Shown here piece by piece: positions 1-9,825 of a stretch of 64,000 bases of DNA. Position 1 is the first letter of the stretch, and the number at the start of each line of letters is the position of its first letter. Under the pieces are notes generated by a model that saw only the letters and a list, made by a program, of their open reading frames with translations, made no database searches and was not told where the DNA came from. Origin of the DNA: Shimia biformata (GTDB lineage Bacteria > Pseudomonadota > Alphaproteobacteria > Rhodobacterales > Rhodobacteraceae). The DNA lies in NCBI RefSeq assembly GCF_016888515.1, contig NZ_JAFEJK010000003.1, positions 183,419 to 247,418 on the forward strand. Direction: 5' to 3'. The translations under genes and the position numbers were made by a program.

Positions 1-1
1 C

Positions 2-1219
2 GCTGAATTCAAGAAGAACGGATTTACCCTTGAGCAGGACAAGGCCTTTCGCAACCGGCTGGACATGCCGTCGCTTTTGACCGGCGGTGATGCGTCGGTC
101 TGGTTCTCTCAGCGCACGTCGGAAGTTCTCTATACCGCGCAACTGCCGGTGCAGGTGCCGCATATGCCGTTGGAGCGGGACATCATGCCGGAGATCGGAG
201 AGATCAAGGCGCAGACCAAGTTTCTTGGCGAAATGACCTTGAATGAATGGCTGGCACATCCCCAGAGCTATGCCAAGGGCATCGTTGTCGTTCACAAGGG
301 CAAGGTGGTTTTCGAAGAATACCCGGGCCTCAATCCGTGGGAGTCACACCTGTGGATGTCCTCGGCCAAACCCACCACCAGTCTCGTGATCGACCATCTG
401 ATCGATCAGGGGCTTCTGGATCAGGAGCAGACCGTCGGGGAAATCATGCCGGACTGGGCATCGACCGAGTGGAACGATATCAAGCTGATCGACATTCTTG
501 ACATGACGCCCGGTATGAACACCGAAGAAAACGACGAAACCCGGGCCGATCCGCATTCGATCGCCATTCGGGTCTTCAATGCCGAATTCGGGTTCCAGTA
601 CAACAAGCGCAATGAAACCGTGCCCGAGATCCTGAAAGGCGCAAAGTCGGTCGCCCCGGCCGGGACCAAGCTGGAATACGGGTCTCCGACAACGGAAATG
701 CTTGTTCTGATCGCCGAGGCGGTCAGCGGCAAACGCTGGTCGGATCTTTTCAACGACCTGGTCTGGTCCAAGGTCGGTGCCGACGGAACGCTCAACATGC
801 ACCTCTCGCCGTTTGGGACCGCGGGCGCACATGGACTGGTCACCAGCCGCCTTTCGGATCTGGCGCGGTTTGGCATGCTCTATACGCCCAGCTGGGACAA
901 GACCGCGACCGAGAAAGTGGTCAGCGACGACATGATCGCCCGCATTCGCGACGGTGTCCGGGGCAAGGAGTTCTACACCGCCGGGTTTGACGGGCCGGTC
1001 TTTGCCGACCGTCTGGGCGACGACACGATGATTTCCAACAGCCGCCAATGGGATGCGGTCTGGCCCGACGGGGATTTCTGGAAGGCCGGGCTGCAGAGCC
1101 AGGCGCTCTATGTCTCGCCGGACAAGGATCTGGTGATCGCGTTTTTCTCGACCAACGTGCCTGACGATTCCTTCCACCGCTTCCTTCGGCCGATCGCGAC
1201 CTCTGGGCTGTTCGAATGA
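2..1219 (+). CDS. Serine hydrolase, class C beta-lactamase fold (5' truncated by window edge)
   Basis: The frame is open from base 2, so the true start lies before the window; the ATG at 65 is internal. The protein has the beta-lactamase/DD-peptidase fold signature: S-S-A-K at 358-369 (the SxxK nucleophile/base motif after WM) and a Y-G-S motif further on matching YxN/S. It is therefore a probable serine amidase or esterase rather than a proven beta-lactamase. Its stop overlaps the next gene's ATG by 4 bases, so the two are translationally coupled. It is a clear paralogue of the protein encoded at 2806-4221, sharing the SxxK neighbourhood, the FNDxxWSK segment and the C-terminal layout. Substrate unknown; D-amino-acid or acyl amides are suggested by the neighbour. 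Confidence 0.8.
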   Translation, partial: AEFKKNGFTLEQDKAFRNRLDMPSLLTGGDASVWFSQRTSEVLYTAQLPVQVPHMPLERDIMPEIGEIKAQTKFLGEMTLNEWLAHPQSYAKGIVVVHKGKVVFEEYPGLNPWESHLWMSSAKPTTSLVIDHLIDQGLLDQEQTVGEIMPDWASTEWNDIKLIDILDMTPGMNTEENDETRADPHSIAIRVFNAEFGFQYNKRNETVPEILKGAKSVAPAGTKLEYGSPTTEMLVLIAEAVSGKRWSDLFNDLVWSKVGADGTLNMHLSPFGTAGAHGLVTSRLSDLARFGMLYTPSWDKTATEKVVSDDMIARIRDGVRGKEFYTAGFDGPVFADRLGDDTMISNSRQWDAVWPDGDFWKAGLQSQALYVSPDKDLVIAFFSTNVPDDSFHRFLRPIATSGLFE

Positions 1220-2754
1220 AGGCTGCCAAAGGGATTGCAGCGGCGATTGCCTTGACGATTTTGTCAGGCATCGCCGCCTCGGCGCAGGATTTCGATGTCG
1301 TCATTCTGAATGGGCGGGTCATGGACCCGGAAACCGGGTTTGACCAGATTGCCAATGTCGGGATCAACAACGGGTTCATTACCCGGATCACGGCAGATGC
1401 AATCGAAGGCAAACGCGCAATCGACGCCACGGGCCATGTCGTTGCCCCTGGTTTCATAGATGGGCATAGCCATGCGCAGGATCCGTTTGGGCACCGGCTC
1501 TATCTGCGCGACGGTGTTACCACCGCCATGGACCTGGAACTTGGTGCCTACCCGATTTCGGACTATTACGAATTCTGGGAAGGCAAGGCGCAGATCAACT
1601 ACGGGGCGTCCGTCGGTCACCCTTGGGCGCGGATGTCTGTTCTCGACGGGATCGACCCGAAAGGGCGCGGGTTCTACAATACCTCGCTGGCCGATTCACT
1701 GGCTGATGGCGCAAAATGGCAGACCAAGACCTTTGATCCGCTGGACATGCCCAATGTGAGTGCTGCCGTCGAAACCGGGTTGAAGGAAGGCGGCCTGGGT
1801 GTGGGCTTCCCGATCGGCTATTATACCGCTGTCGGTAGCCCGGAAGTGATGGAAATCGCGGGTATCGCCAAGGAATACGGCGCCTTCATCACCAGCCATG
1901 CCCGCTATCTTGCGCAGGTTCCGCCCAGCGGCTTCCTGGGGATGCAAGAGATGATCAATGTGGCGCACCTGCAGGATGTTCCCTTGCTGCTGCACCATAT
2001 CCCGAGCAATTGCCTTGGGCTGACGACCGCTTGCCTCGACCTGATCGACGAGGCGCGCGCCAATGGTGTTCGCGTGGTCGGGGAATTCTACCCCTACACA
2101 TTTGCCTCAACCTACGCCAATGCGGATTACCTGCGGCCGGGCTATCAGCAACAGCTTGGTATCACTGGCAAGGATTTGGTTGTCATCGAAACCGGCGAGC
2201 AGCTGGATGATGAGAAATTCGACAAGCTGCGCGAAGAAGCGCCGGGTACCTACCTTCTGATGTATTCGATGAAGGAAAAAGACATGCGCGCCGCCCTGGA
2301 GCGTCCGGGCGTTGTGTTCGGATCGGACGGGATGCCGTTCTTCAACGAAGATGGAACAAGCCCGGGCATCGACGCCCCCTATGGCACAGGGCGCGGCCAC
2401 CCTCGCGGTGCGGGCGCGCATGCCCGTTTTCTGCGTATCGTACGCGAAGATGCGCCTGTGACGATGATGCAAGCGCTTTCGAAGCTCAGTTATGAGCTTG
2501 CCGATTTTCTTGACGACAGCGTGCCGCAGTTCAAGCTGCGGGGCCGTCTGCAGGAAGGCATGATCGCCGACATCACCATCTTCGACCCGGAAGCGGTGAC
2601 CGACAACTCGTCCTGGGAAACCGGGCAGAACACCATGCCGTCGACCGGAATTCCCTATGTTCTGGTGAACGGTGTTGTGATCGTCGACAAGTCCGAGGTG
2701 CAGGCGAACTTGTTTCCTGGCGTCCCTATCAGGCGCCAGATCACGAACGAATGA
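1216..2754 (+). CDS. Secreted amidohydrolase, D-aminoacylase/N-acyl-D-amino-acid deacylase-like
   Basis: 512 aa starting with a Sec signal peptide (about residues 1-23, ending A-S-A). The mature part opens with the amidohydrolase beta-sandwich strand and the metal-binding H-S-H at residues 84-86 within G-F-I-D-G-H-S-H. A later segment F-G-S-D-G-M-P fits the catalytic Asp of this superfamily. The closest family by overall pattern is N-acyl-D-amino-acid deacylase / D-glutamate deacylase, which removes acyl groups from D-amino acids; export would place it in the periplasm. It overlaps the upstream serine hydrolase by 4 bp and is followed after 51 bp by a second serine hydrolase, so the three look like one operon. 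Exact substrate is inference. Confidence 0.75.
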   Translation: MKAAKGIAAAIALTILSGIAASAQDFDVVILNGRVMDPETGFDQIANVGINNGFITRITADAIEGKRAIDATGHVVAPGFIDGHSHAQDPFGHRLYLRDGVTTAMDLELGAYPISDYYEFWEGKAQINYGASVGHPWARMSVLDGIDPKGRGFYNTSLADSLADGAKWQTKTFDPLDMPNVSAAVETGLKEGGLGVGFPIGYYTAVGSPEVMEIAGIAKEYGAFITSHARYLAQVPPSGFLGMQEMINVAHLQDVPLLLHHIPSNCLGLTTACLDLIDEARANGVRVVGEFYPYTFASTYANADYLRPGYQQQLGITGKDLVVIETGEQLDDEKFDKLREEAPGTYLLMYSMKEKDMRAALERPGVVFGSDGMPFFNEDGTSPGIDAPYGTGRGHPRGAGAHARFLRIVREDAPVTMMQALSKLSYELADFLDDSVPQFKLRGRLQEGMIADITIFDPEAVTDNSSWETGQNTMPSTGIPYVLVNGVVIVDKSEVQANLFPGVPIRRQITNE

Positions 2755-2805
2755 TTGCTGTTATCTAAACACAACTGGTTGATTTCAAAGGAAAGGACCA
2801 TTTCC

Positions 2806-4221
2806 ATGTCGCAAGAAAACACCCGCAAGCCTGGCAGCCCGTCAGGGTCCGCTGGCCCGAAGTTGACCCGCCGTGGCGTCCTGGCAGGAGCCGCAACACT
2901 GGCTGCCGCTGGGGGTGGCCTTGGCGCCGCGATGGTGGCACCAACTGCCGCCCGCGCCAAAGACGCCGCCAAGCCGGTGATCACCCCGATCACCGAGCGC
3001 ACGACCCCGATTTCCAAGGCCAAGCTGCCGCTTTCTCTGGAAGAGGCCAAGGGCGTGCGCGAGCGGTTCAGCGTCGCCAACTGGCAATCGGCGGGGGACG
3101 ATGGTGTTTATGTCAACATGCATTTCCCGTCGTTCAAACCGACCGACATCGCCATGCCCAGCCACCCGCCGCGCGAATTGGAGCGTGACATCCGCCCAGA
3201 GCTGGAGACGATGACCTTCACCCGCGAGGACGGGTCGCAGTCGGATACGCTGCATGATTACGTCTTTGGCGAAAACCGCACCCAGGCGGTGATGATGGCC
3301 CATAAGGGCAAGGTCGTCTACGAGGCGTTTCCGGGCATGAACCCTTGGGATTACCATATCTGGATGTCGGCCTCGAAGACCTGCGTCGGTTCGCTCTGCA
3401 TCATTCTCGAAAGCGAAGGCCGCATGGATCTTGAAAAGCCGGTCACGGACTACGCTGTCGAGCTTGCCGGGTCTGCGTGGGACATGGTGTCGGTGCGTAA
3501 TGCGCTGAACATGGCGTCGGGGCTGAACGTGGAAGAAACCACCGAAGCCTTCTCGGACCCGACCAGCTGGATCGAGCAGTTCTTTGGCACTCTCTTCGCC
3601 GGTGAAGCCACGAAATGGATCGAACTTTTGAAGGTTGTCGAGCCGCTGGAAGGCGAGAAACCGGGCGACCGCTTCCGCTATTCGACCTCGATCACGCAGG
3701 TTCTGGTGCTGGCGGCCCAGAACGCGTCAGGTCTGAAATATGCCGACCTGTTCAACGATCGCATCTGGTCGAAGATCGGTGTGAAAAGCCAGTACATGGT
3801 TGGCCTGGCGTCGGACGGCACCGCCGTGGGCGGCGGTCTGAACATGACCACCCCCGAGGACATGCTGAAATACGCGATGATCTTCACCCCCAGCTGGAAC
3901 GTGGTGTCGGACGAACAGGTGATCACCGATGATCTCCGCAAACGCATCCAGACGCTGGGTGATCCTGCGGCCTATAAGGGCAGCACTGAAGAGGGCTATC
4001 ACGCCCAGTGGTTCGGCGAAAAGGGCGAGCGCAACTCAGCCCAATGGGATGTGGTCTTCCCGGATGGGGCCATGTTCAAGCATGGCAACATGCACCAAGG
4101 GATCTATGCCGACCCGGCCCGAGATTTCTGCGGCATGATCTTTTCGACCTCGCCAAACGAAATGCCTGACTACACGCCGGGATACCTGCGCGAAGCGGCA
4201 AAACGCCTTGCCGGCGGCTGA
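2806..4221 (+). CDS. Tat-exported serine hydrolase, class C beta-lactamase fold
   Basis: 471 aa from ATG 2806. I prefer this start over an in-frame TTG at 2755 because AAAGGAAAGG lies just before it and a twin-arginine signal follows at once: L-T-R-R-G-V-L at residues 20-26, a hydrophobic Ala/Gly stretch and an A-R-A cleavage site near residue 52. The catalytic S-A-S-K is at residues 188-191 and a Y-S-T-S motif follows. Tat export suggests folding before transport to the periplasm. It is a paralogue of the hydrolase at 2-1219, but that gene's N terminus is not visible. A strong hairpin follows the stop (4231-4259). Confidence 0.8.
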   Translation: MSQENTRKPGSPSGSAGPKLTRRGVLAGAATLAAAGGGLGAAMVAPTAARAKDAAKPVITPITERTTPISKAKLPLSLEEAKGVRERFSVANWQSAGDDGVYVNMHFPSFKPTDIAMPSHPPRELERDIRPELETMTFTREDGSQSDTLHDYVFGENRTQAVMMAHKGKVVYEAFPGMNPWDYHIWMSASKTCVGSLCIILESEGRMDLEKPVTDYAVELAGSAWDMVSVRNALNMASGLNVEETTEAFSDPTSWIEQFFGTLFAGEATKWIELLKVVEPLEGEKPGDRFRYSTSITQVLVLAAQNASGLKYADLFNDRIWSKIGVKSQYMVGLASDGTAVGGGLNMTTPEDMLKYAMIFTPSWNVVSDEQVITDDLRKRIQTLGDPAAYKGSTEEGYHAQWFGEKGERNSAQWDVVFPDGAMFKHGNMHQGIYADPARDFCGMIFSTSPNEMPDYTPGYLREAAKRLAGG

Positions 4222-4525
4222 CGCAAAACATCGCTGCGCCCGGTCGACGGGCGCAGCGACAGGTGCCATTCCTGCCTACTGGTGGCTTCGAAACAATACC
4301 GTGCATTTTGCCAGCGGCCATTGCCGCCGGGCGCAGTTGTCCTTTGTCAGTATTGGATCCTGACCATAGGCAATGAATGTCCCGTCAGTCACGGTTGACA
4401 TCTATGCCAATGTTCGTTGCGTGTGTTACCGTATCCATGTTCTGTTCCTTCTGATCCGTGGTCATTTGCGATCACATGCAAGCGCTTCAGAAGGGTCTCG
4501 GCCCGGTAATCAGATTGAGGTGCCC
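4222..4525. other. Noncoding stretch between serine hydrolase and DUF2834 gene
   Basis: About 300 bases without a credible gene. It begins with the hairpin at 4231-4259. An in-frame extension of the DUF2834 gene back to 4373 exists, but it has no good ribosome site and its residues do not look like that family's N terminus. No RNA gene or repeat recognised in the rest. Confidence 0.6.
4231..4259 (+). terminator. Perfect 12-bp hairpin after the hydrolase operon
   Basis: TCGCTGCGCCCG (4231-4242), loop GTCGA, then the exact reverse complement (4248-4259), 9 bases after the stop. There is no T tract, so it may act as a Rho-assisted terminator or an RNA-stabilising hairpin. Confidence 0.6.
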
Positions 4526-4843
4526 ATGTCCCCGTTGCGTTGGATCTATCTCGGGCTTGCGCTTTGGGGCGCGATCCACCCGATGAGCTTTTTCGCGCCG
4601 TGGCTTCTGACAAATGACGGCAACCTCTCTGCGCTGATTGCCGAATGGAAGGGCAGCCCGGCGGTGGAAGGGCTCTACTGGGACCTTGTCATCGCAGCCA
4701 TTGCGCTGGCGGTGTGGATCATCGCCGAGGTCGCGGTGCGCCGCAACTGGATTGCGCTTGTCGCGATCCCGGCCACGTTCCTCATCGGTGTCAGCTGCGG
4801 CCTGCCGCTTTATCTTTTCCTGCGGTCCGCGCCTGTGCGCTGA
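4526..4843 (+). CDS. DUF2834 family small membrane protein
   Basis: 105 aa from ATG 4526, preceded by GAGG at 4517-4520. It matches the DUF2834 pattern: an N-terminal membrane helix, H-P-M-S-F-F-A-P-W-L (usual form P-Y-x-x-F-x-P-W), a second helix with W-D-L, an acidic/arginine segment, and a C-terminal helix ending G-V-S-C-G-L-P-L-Y-L-F-L-R. Three membrane segments are predicted. Function of the family is unknown. It stands alone between the hydrolase cluster and gatCA. Confidence 0.8.
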   Translation: MSPLRWIYLGLALWGAIHPMSFFAPWLLTNDGNLSALIAEWKGSPAVEGLYWDLVIAAIALAVWIIAEVAVRRNWIALVAIPATFLIGVSCGLPLYLFLRSAPVR

Positions 4844-4851
4844 ACACGGCA

Positions 4852-4897
4852 GCTTTTTTACTGGTCGCAAATACCCACTTCCCGAGGCGCAGCCGAG
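4852..4897. repeat. REP-like dispersed element, copy 1
   Basis: CTTTTTTACTGGTCGCAAAT followed by ACCCACTTCCCG lies 8 bases after a stop codon. Similar strings (CTTTTTGCTGGTCGAAAATA then CCC) occur at 8318-8360, and related forms with a GAGTATTTxGGCAAGAAAGAAG core at 16206-16259 and 28505-28550 on the other strand. All lie in short gaps next to gene ends. Confidence 0.5.
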
Positions 4898-4974
4898 GGC
4901 CACGCCCAACCGGTTTGTCCGCGGCTTTGCCGCGCATGAACCGGGCGGGAGCGCCACTTGCCTTTAACCGCCGC

Positions 4975-5003
4975 TTGCACCCCATCGGCGTGGGCGCTAA
5001 ACG
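4975..5003 (+). promoter_or_regulatory. Candidate sigma-70 promoter for gatCA
   Basis: TTGCAC (4975-4980), a 17-bp spacer and TAAACG (4998-5003) lie about 30 bases before the gatC start. The match is moderate and is the best one in the gap. Confidence 0.4.
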
Positions 5004-5035
5004 CTTGTGCCAAGTTGCAACCCGGAGATTTCGCG

Positions 5036-5322
5036 ATGTCGATCGACAAGGACACCGCCGCACGTGTGGCCAAGCTGGCCCGCATCAAGGTGGAAGAAGA
5101 CGCGCTGCCCGCGCTGGCGCAGGAATTCAACACCATCCTTGGCTTCATCGAACAGTTGAACGAGGTCGATGTCGAGGGCGTCGAGCCGATGACCTCGGTC
5201 ACGCCGATGCGTCTCAAGCGTCGCGAGGATGTGGTCACCGAAGGCGACCAGCAGGACAAGATCCTGTCGAACGCGCCCGATGCGCGCGAAGGGTTTTTTG
5301 CGGTTCCGAAGGTGGTTGAATA

Positions 5323-5323
<1 letters not shown>
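5036..5323 (+). CDS. gatC: Asp-tRNA(Asn)/Glu-tRNA(Gln) amidotransferase subunit C
   Basis: 95 aa, the usual GatC length, from ATG 5036 with CGGAG at 5023-5027; an upstream in-frame extension to 4958 lacks family features. GatC holds the GatA and GatB subunits together in the complex that converts Glu-tRNA(Gln) to Gln-tRNA(Gln). Visible family hallmarks are an N-terminal helix with V-A-K-L-A-R-I, then [12 protein letters not shown], and a central V-E-P-M-T-S-V segment. It overlaps gatA by one base (TAATG), indicating coupling. gatB is not in this window. Confidence 0.95.
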
Positions 5324-6810
<1,487 letters not shown>

Positions 6811-6848
6811 AAGACCCGTAAAAGAAAACAAATACGGGCAGAAAAATC

Positions 6849-7640
6849 GTGAAACGCTTGGTTCTGGGCGGCTGTGCGCTGTTGGCGCTGGCCGCGTGTT
6901 CACCACAGATTCCCGACAGCGCGGCGGGGATTGATGACTATTGGTCCGCAGGCATGGGGCGCCCGGTCGCTTCGACAACCGCGTCCAAACCCCTCGCCAG
7001 TCCGGTGCCCCCGGCAAGGGCGATGTCCGATGAAACCGTTCAGTCGCTGGCGCCGCCGCGTGTCCTGCGCACGGATCAACCCCAGAGCCAAACCGCCACA
7101 ACCACCAGCGCCCTGCCGCCTGCGACCACCCAAACCGCGGCTGCGGCTACACCTGCCGGGATCACCCCGGCCACCCGCACCACCCCGCAGACACAGAACG
7201 GCGTCGTACAGGCCAGCCCGTCGAACCCGGCGCCGGTGCTTCTGAACAATCCCGGCATCTCGAACGAGAACGACTTTGCCGCCGTGGGCGAACGGCGTTC
7301 GATCCAGGATGATGCCGACCGTCTGCAACGCAACCGCGATGCCTATCAGGTGGTTGCAGCGACCACTGTGCCGGAGCGCGTGGAAAGCGGCCCGAATGTC
7401 GTTGCCTATGCGCTTGAGACCCAGAATCCGGTCGGGACCCGCATCTATAGCCGGATCACGCTGAACGCGAAGTCGCGTTATCAGAAGAACTGCGCCAAGT
7501 TCCCCTCGGCGGATCAGGCGCAGATGGCGTTTCTGTCGAAGGGCGGACCCCAGATTGACCGGCTTGGGCTTGATCCCGATGGGGATGGCTTTGCATGTGC
7601 CTGGAACCCGGCACCCTTCCGCAAGGCCGCCAGGGGCTGA
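6849..7640 (+). CDS. Lipoprotein with C-terminal excalibur-type calcium-binding motif
   Basis: 263 aa from GTG 6849. A lipoprotein signal peptide ends in L-A-A-C (Cys around residue 17). A long Pro/Thr/Ala-rich low-complexity linker occupies about residues 35-125. The C-terminal 50 residues carry K-N-C, a spacer, and D-P-D-G-D-G-F-A-C, the DxDxDGxxC calcium loop of the excalibur domain with its paired cysteines. The protein is probably anchored in an envelope membrane. It is followed 3 bases later by a peptidoglycan amidase gene, so a cell-wall role is a reasonable inference; the function is otherwise unknown. Confidence 0.7.
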   Translation: MKRLVLGGCALLALAACSPQIPDSAAGIDDYWSAGMGRPVASTTASKPLASPVPPARAMSDETVQSLAPPRVLRTDQPQSQTATTTSALPPATTQTAAAATPAGITPATRTTPQTQNGVVQASPSNPAPVLLNNPGISNENDFAAVGERRSIQDDADRLQRNRDAYQVVAATTVPERVESGPNVVAYALETQNPVGTRIYSRITLNAKSRYQKNCAKFPSADQAQMAFLSKGGPQIDRLGLDPDGDGFACAWNPAPFRKAARG

Positions 7641-7643
7641 GTC

Positions 7644-8312
7644 ATGGCCGCATCGCTGGACATCATGTCCTGCCCGTCGCCCAACTTCGGCCAAAGGCGG
7701 GATGGCGCGGCGGCCGATCACATCATTCTTCACTACACCGCGATGGACAGCGCCGCCGACGCGCTTGCGCGCCTGTGCGACCCTGCTGCCGAAGTCTCGT
7801 GTCACTACCTGATCGATGAACGTGGCGCGGTCTGGCAACTGGTCGAGGAATCGCATCGGGCCTGGCATGCGGGGGCGGGCGAATGGTGCGGCATCGGCGA
7901 CATGAACTCGCGTTCGATCGGGATCGAACTGGCCAATCGTGGCGACCACCCGTTCCCCGAACCTCAGATGCGGGTGCTTGAGACCCTGTTGGGCGACCTG
8001 CGCCAGCGACACGCGATCCCGCCGCGCAACGTGATTGGCCATTCCGATATGGCGCCGGGGCGGAAATCCGACCCCGGACGGCGTTTCGACTGGCGACGTC
8101 TGGCGCTTTCCGGGCACGCGGTCTGGCCCGAGCTGAACGCGGTCCCGGACACAGACCCGAACCGCCTGCGCGACGATCTCTGCGCCTTCGGTTACCCCTC
8201 GGTGGATGATCCCGATCTGCTTGAAGCCATGCGCCTGCGGTTCCGCCCCTGGGCGCGCGGCCCTCTGTCCCCAGAGGACATGGCCACCGCCGCCGCACTT
8301 GCTGCGCTGTGA
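7644..8312 (+). CDS. N-acetylmuramoyl-L-alanine amidase (Amidase_2, AmpD/AmiD type)
   Basis: 222 aa. The family cleaves the amide between N-acetylmuramic acid and the L-Ala of the peptide stem. The T7-lysozyme-like zinc site is visible: the His in I-I-L-H-Y-T-A near residue 33, the paired segment S-R-S-I-G-I-E-L, and V-I-G-H-S-D-M-A-P-G-R-K-S-D-P-G-R-R-F with the second His and final Asp. There is no signal peptide, so it is more likely a cytosolic AmpD-like muropeptide-recycling enzyme, although the sequence style also resembles AmiD. It sits 3 bp after the lipoprotein gene, probably co-transcribed. Confidence 0.85.
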   Translation: MAASLDIMSCPSPNFGQRRDGAAADHIILHYTAMDSAADALARLCDPAAEVSCHYLIDERGAVWQLVEESHRAWHAGAGEWCGIGDMNSRSIGIELANRGDHPFPEPQMRVLETLLGDLRQRHAIPPRNVIGHSDMAPGRKSDPGRRFDWRRLALSGHAVWPELNAVPDTDPNRLRDDLCAFGYPSVDDPDLLEAMRLRFRPWARGPLSPEDMATAAALAAL

Positions 8313-8317
8313 ACCCC

Positions 8318-8360
8318 GGCCTTTTTGCTGGTCGAAAATACCCAAATCCCGCCCCCGCCA
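8318..8360. repeat. REP-like dispersed element, copy 2
   Basis: GGCCTTTTTGCTGGTCGAAA plus ATACCCAAATCCCGCCCC, closely similar to 4852-4897, again directly after a stop codon (8312). Confidence 0.5.
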
Positions 8361-8373
8361 CACGGCTTGCCAA

Positions 8374-8402
8374 TTGACGGCTGCGACGCCCGCGCCTATG
8401 TC
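8374..8402 (+). promoter_or_regulatory. Promoter of rnpB
   Basis: TTGACG (8374-8379), a spacer of exactly 17 bp, then TATGTC (8397-8402). Transcription would begin about 6-7 bases later, at the first bases of the P1 helix of RNase P RNA. This agreement supports both calls. Confidence 0.65.
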
Positions 8403-8407
8403 GGGCC

Positions 8408-8796
8408 TGCGCAGAGGGCCGGATGGCCGCGTTCGGCGGGGCAACCCGCCTGCGAGGAAAGTCCGGACTCCACAAGGCAACGGTGCCGGGTAACGCCCGG
8501 CCGGGGTAACCCGAGGGAAAGCGCCACAGAGAACAGTCAGCCCCGATCCGTCGGGGTCATGGTGAAACGGTGGGGTAAGAGCCCACCGCTTGCGTGGCGA
8601 CACGCAAGGCACGGCAAGCCCCACCGGGAGCAATGCCAAATAGGGACCGCGCGTGGCCTTGGCCACAGGGGCGCCTTGCCCCGAGCAGGTCCGGGTTGGC
8701 AGCTAGAGGGCGTCCGGCAACGGGCGCTCAAGATGAATGGTCATCGGCGGTGGGCAACCACCGCAACAGAATCCGGCTTACAGGCCCTCTGCGCAT
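8408..8796 (+). ncRNA. rnpB: RNase P RNA (bacterial type A, alphaproteobacterial)
   Basis: This is the catalytic RNA of RNase P, which matures tRNA 5' ends. The terminal P1 helix is exact: GCGCAGAGGGCC (8409-8420) pairs with GGCCCTCTGCGC (8783-8794). The conserved core GAGGAAAGTCCGGACTCC begins at 8454, and the 3' partner ACAGAATCCGGCTTAC lies just before the closing P1 strand. Size of about 390 nt is normal. Ends are set from P1 and may be off by a few bases. A short GC hairpin and T-rich stretch follow around 8816-8846. Confidence 0.95.
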
Positions 8797-8970
8797 GTTC
8801 TGCCCTTCGATTTTTCGCGGAAAAACCCGCGCTTTGAGGAATTTTTCAGAAAATGCTGCAATCGGCGGATTTCCCCGTTGATTGCCATTGACTCGGGGGC
8901 GCGCATCGGTAAAAGGCAGGCTTCATAAGATTTCACGGGGCGAACTTGGCCTCGTCGTAGGAGAAAAACA

Positions 8971-9138
8971 ATGGCGAAGCCGACGACCATCAAGATCCGT
9001 CTGAACTCGACCGCGGGCACGGGCCATTTCTACGTGACCAAGAAGAACGCCCGCACCATGACCGAAAAGATGGTCGTACGTAAGTACGACCCGGTGGTGC
9101 GCAAGCATGTCGAGTACAAGGAAGGCAAGATCAAGTAA
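8971..9138 (+). CDS. rpmG: 50S ribosomal protein L33
   Basis: 55 aa, the usual length for alphaproteobacterial L33. Translation begins [18 protein letters not shown] and continues with F-Y-V-T-K-K-N-A-R and [10 protein letters not shown], both typical. This is the form without the zinc-binding CxxC pairs. TAGGAG at 8958-8963 is the ribosome site. A weak promoter (TTGACT 8888-8893, 16-bp gap, TAAAAG 8910-8915) precedes it. It is monocistronic, with its own terminator. Confidence 0.95.
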   Translation: MAKPTTIKIRLNSTAGTGHFYVTKKNARTMTEKMVVRKYDPVVRKHVEYKEGKIK

Positions 9139-9163
9139 GATCGCCTATCCGACGAACTGACAC

Positions 9164-9198
9164 AAAGCCGCGCCCCGAGGGACGCGGCTTTCTGTTTT
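9164..9198 (+). terminator. Rho-independent terminator of rpmG
   Basis: AAAGCCGCG (9164-9172) pairs with CGCGGCTTT (9183-9191), followed by CTGTTTTT. Confidence 0.85.
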
Positions 9199-9249
9199 TC
9201 AGGGACCCGGACTCTCGCGGCGCGAAACTCGAAAGAAGAGGCGCGCGAC

Positions 9250-9759
9250 ATGACCATCGACTACAAAATCCGACTTGCCAGTTCCGGTGACGCCCCTGCG
9301 GTGACCCGGCTGTTCCGGCAGTCTTATCCTGACCTGTTGCCGCGCGACTATGATGCCGCCCTGTTGCGGGCGGCGCTGCCGCTGATCACCACGGCGCAGC
9401 CTGCGCTGCTGACCAGTGGCACGTATTATGTTGCCGAATCCGATACGGGTGAGATCGTCGGGGCAGGAGGCTGGACCGATATCAGCCCCAGCCGGGGCGT
9501 GGCCCGCGCAGGAGAGGGGCACATGCGCCATGTCGCCGTGCATCCCGGCCACCTTCGGCGCGGCATTGCACGTGCGATTCTGGCGCGGGCCGAGACCAGC
9601 GCACGAGGCTTCGGGCTTGAACGGCTCAAGTGCCTGAGCACGCTGACGGCAGAACGGTTCTATGCTTCGGTGGGGTTTCAGAGGCTGGGCGTCATCGACC
9701 TGACACTTGCGCCGGGGGTGCATTTCCCGGCGGTGCAGATGGAGCGGGTGCTGGCCTGA
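9250..9759 (+). CDS. GNAT family N-acetyltransferase
   Basis: 169 aa. GNAT enzymes transfer the acetyl group from acetyl-CoA to an amine. Motif A, the CoA pyrophosphate loop, is visible as H-V-A-V-H-P-G-H-L-R-R-G-I-A-R-A-I-L around residues 97-114, preceded by the beta-4 strand. The C-terminal F-Y-A-S-V-G-F-Q-R motif B completes the fold. Substrate cannot be predicted. It is a single-gene unit between rpmG and the convergent BAX-inhibitor gene. Confidence 0.8.
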   Translation: MTIDYKIRLASSGDAPAVTRLFRQSYPDLLPRDYDAALLRAALPLITTAQPALLTSGTYYVAESDTGEIVGAGGWTDISPSRGVARAGEGHMRHVAVHPGHLRRGIARAILARAETSARGFGLERLKCLSTLTAERFYASVGFQRLGVIDLTLAPGVHFPAVQMERVLA

Positions 9760-9780
9760 CCGGGATGATGCGCAAAAGAA

Positions 9781-9805
9781 AAGGGCCGGCGCAGTGCCGG
9801 CCCTT
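9781..9805. terminator. Bidirectional hairpin between convergent genes
   Basis: AAGGGCCGGC (9781-9790) and GCCGGCCCTT (9796-9805) with a 5-base loop. An A-run precedes it and a T-containing stretch follows, so it can serve both the GNAT gene (+) and the BI-1 gene (-). Confidence 0.75.
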
Positions 9806-9825
9806 CTGTGTGCAGTGTTCTGCGC

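Noticed and set aside
2755..2805. TTG start for the Tat-exported hydrolase
   Set aside because: The ATG at 2806 has a better ribosome site and gives a normal-length Tat signal peptide.
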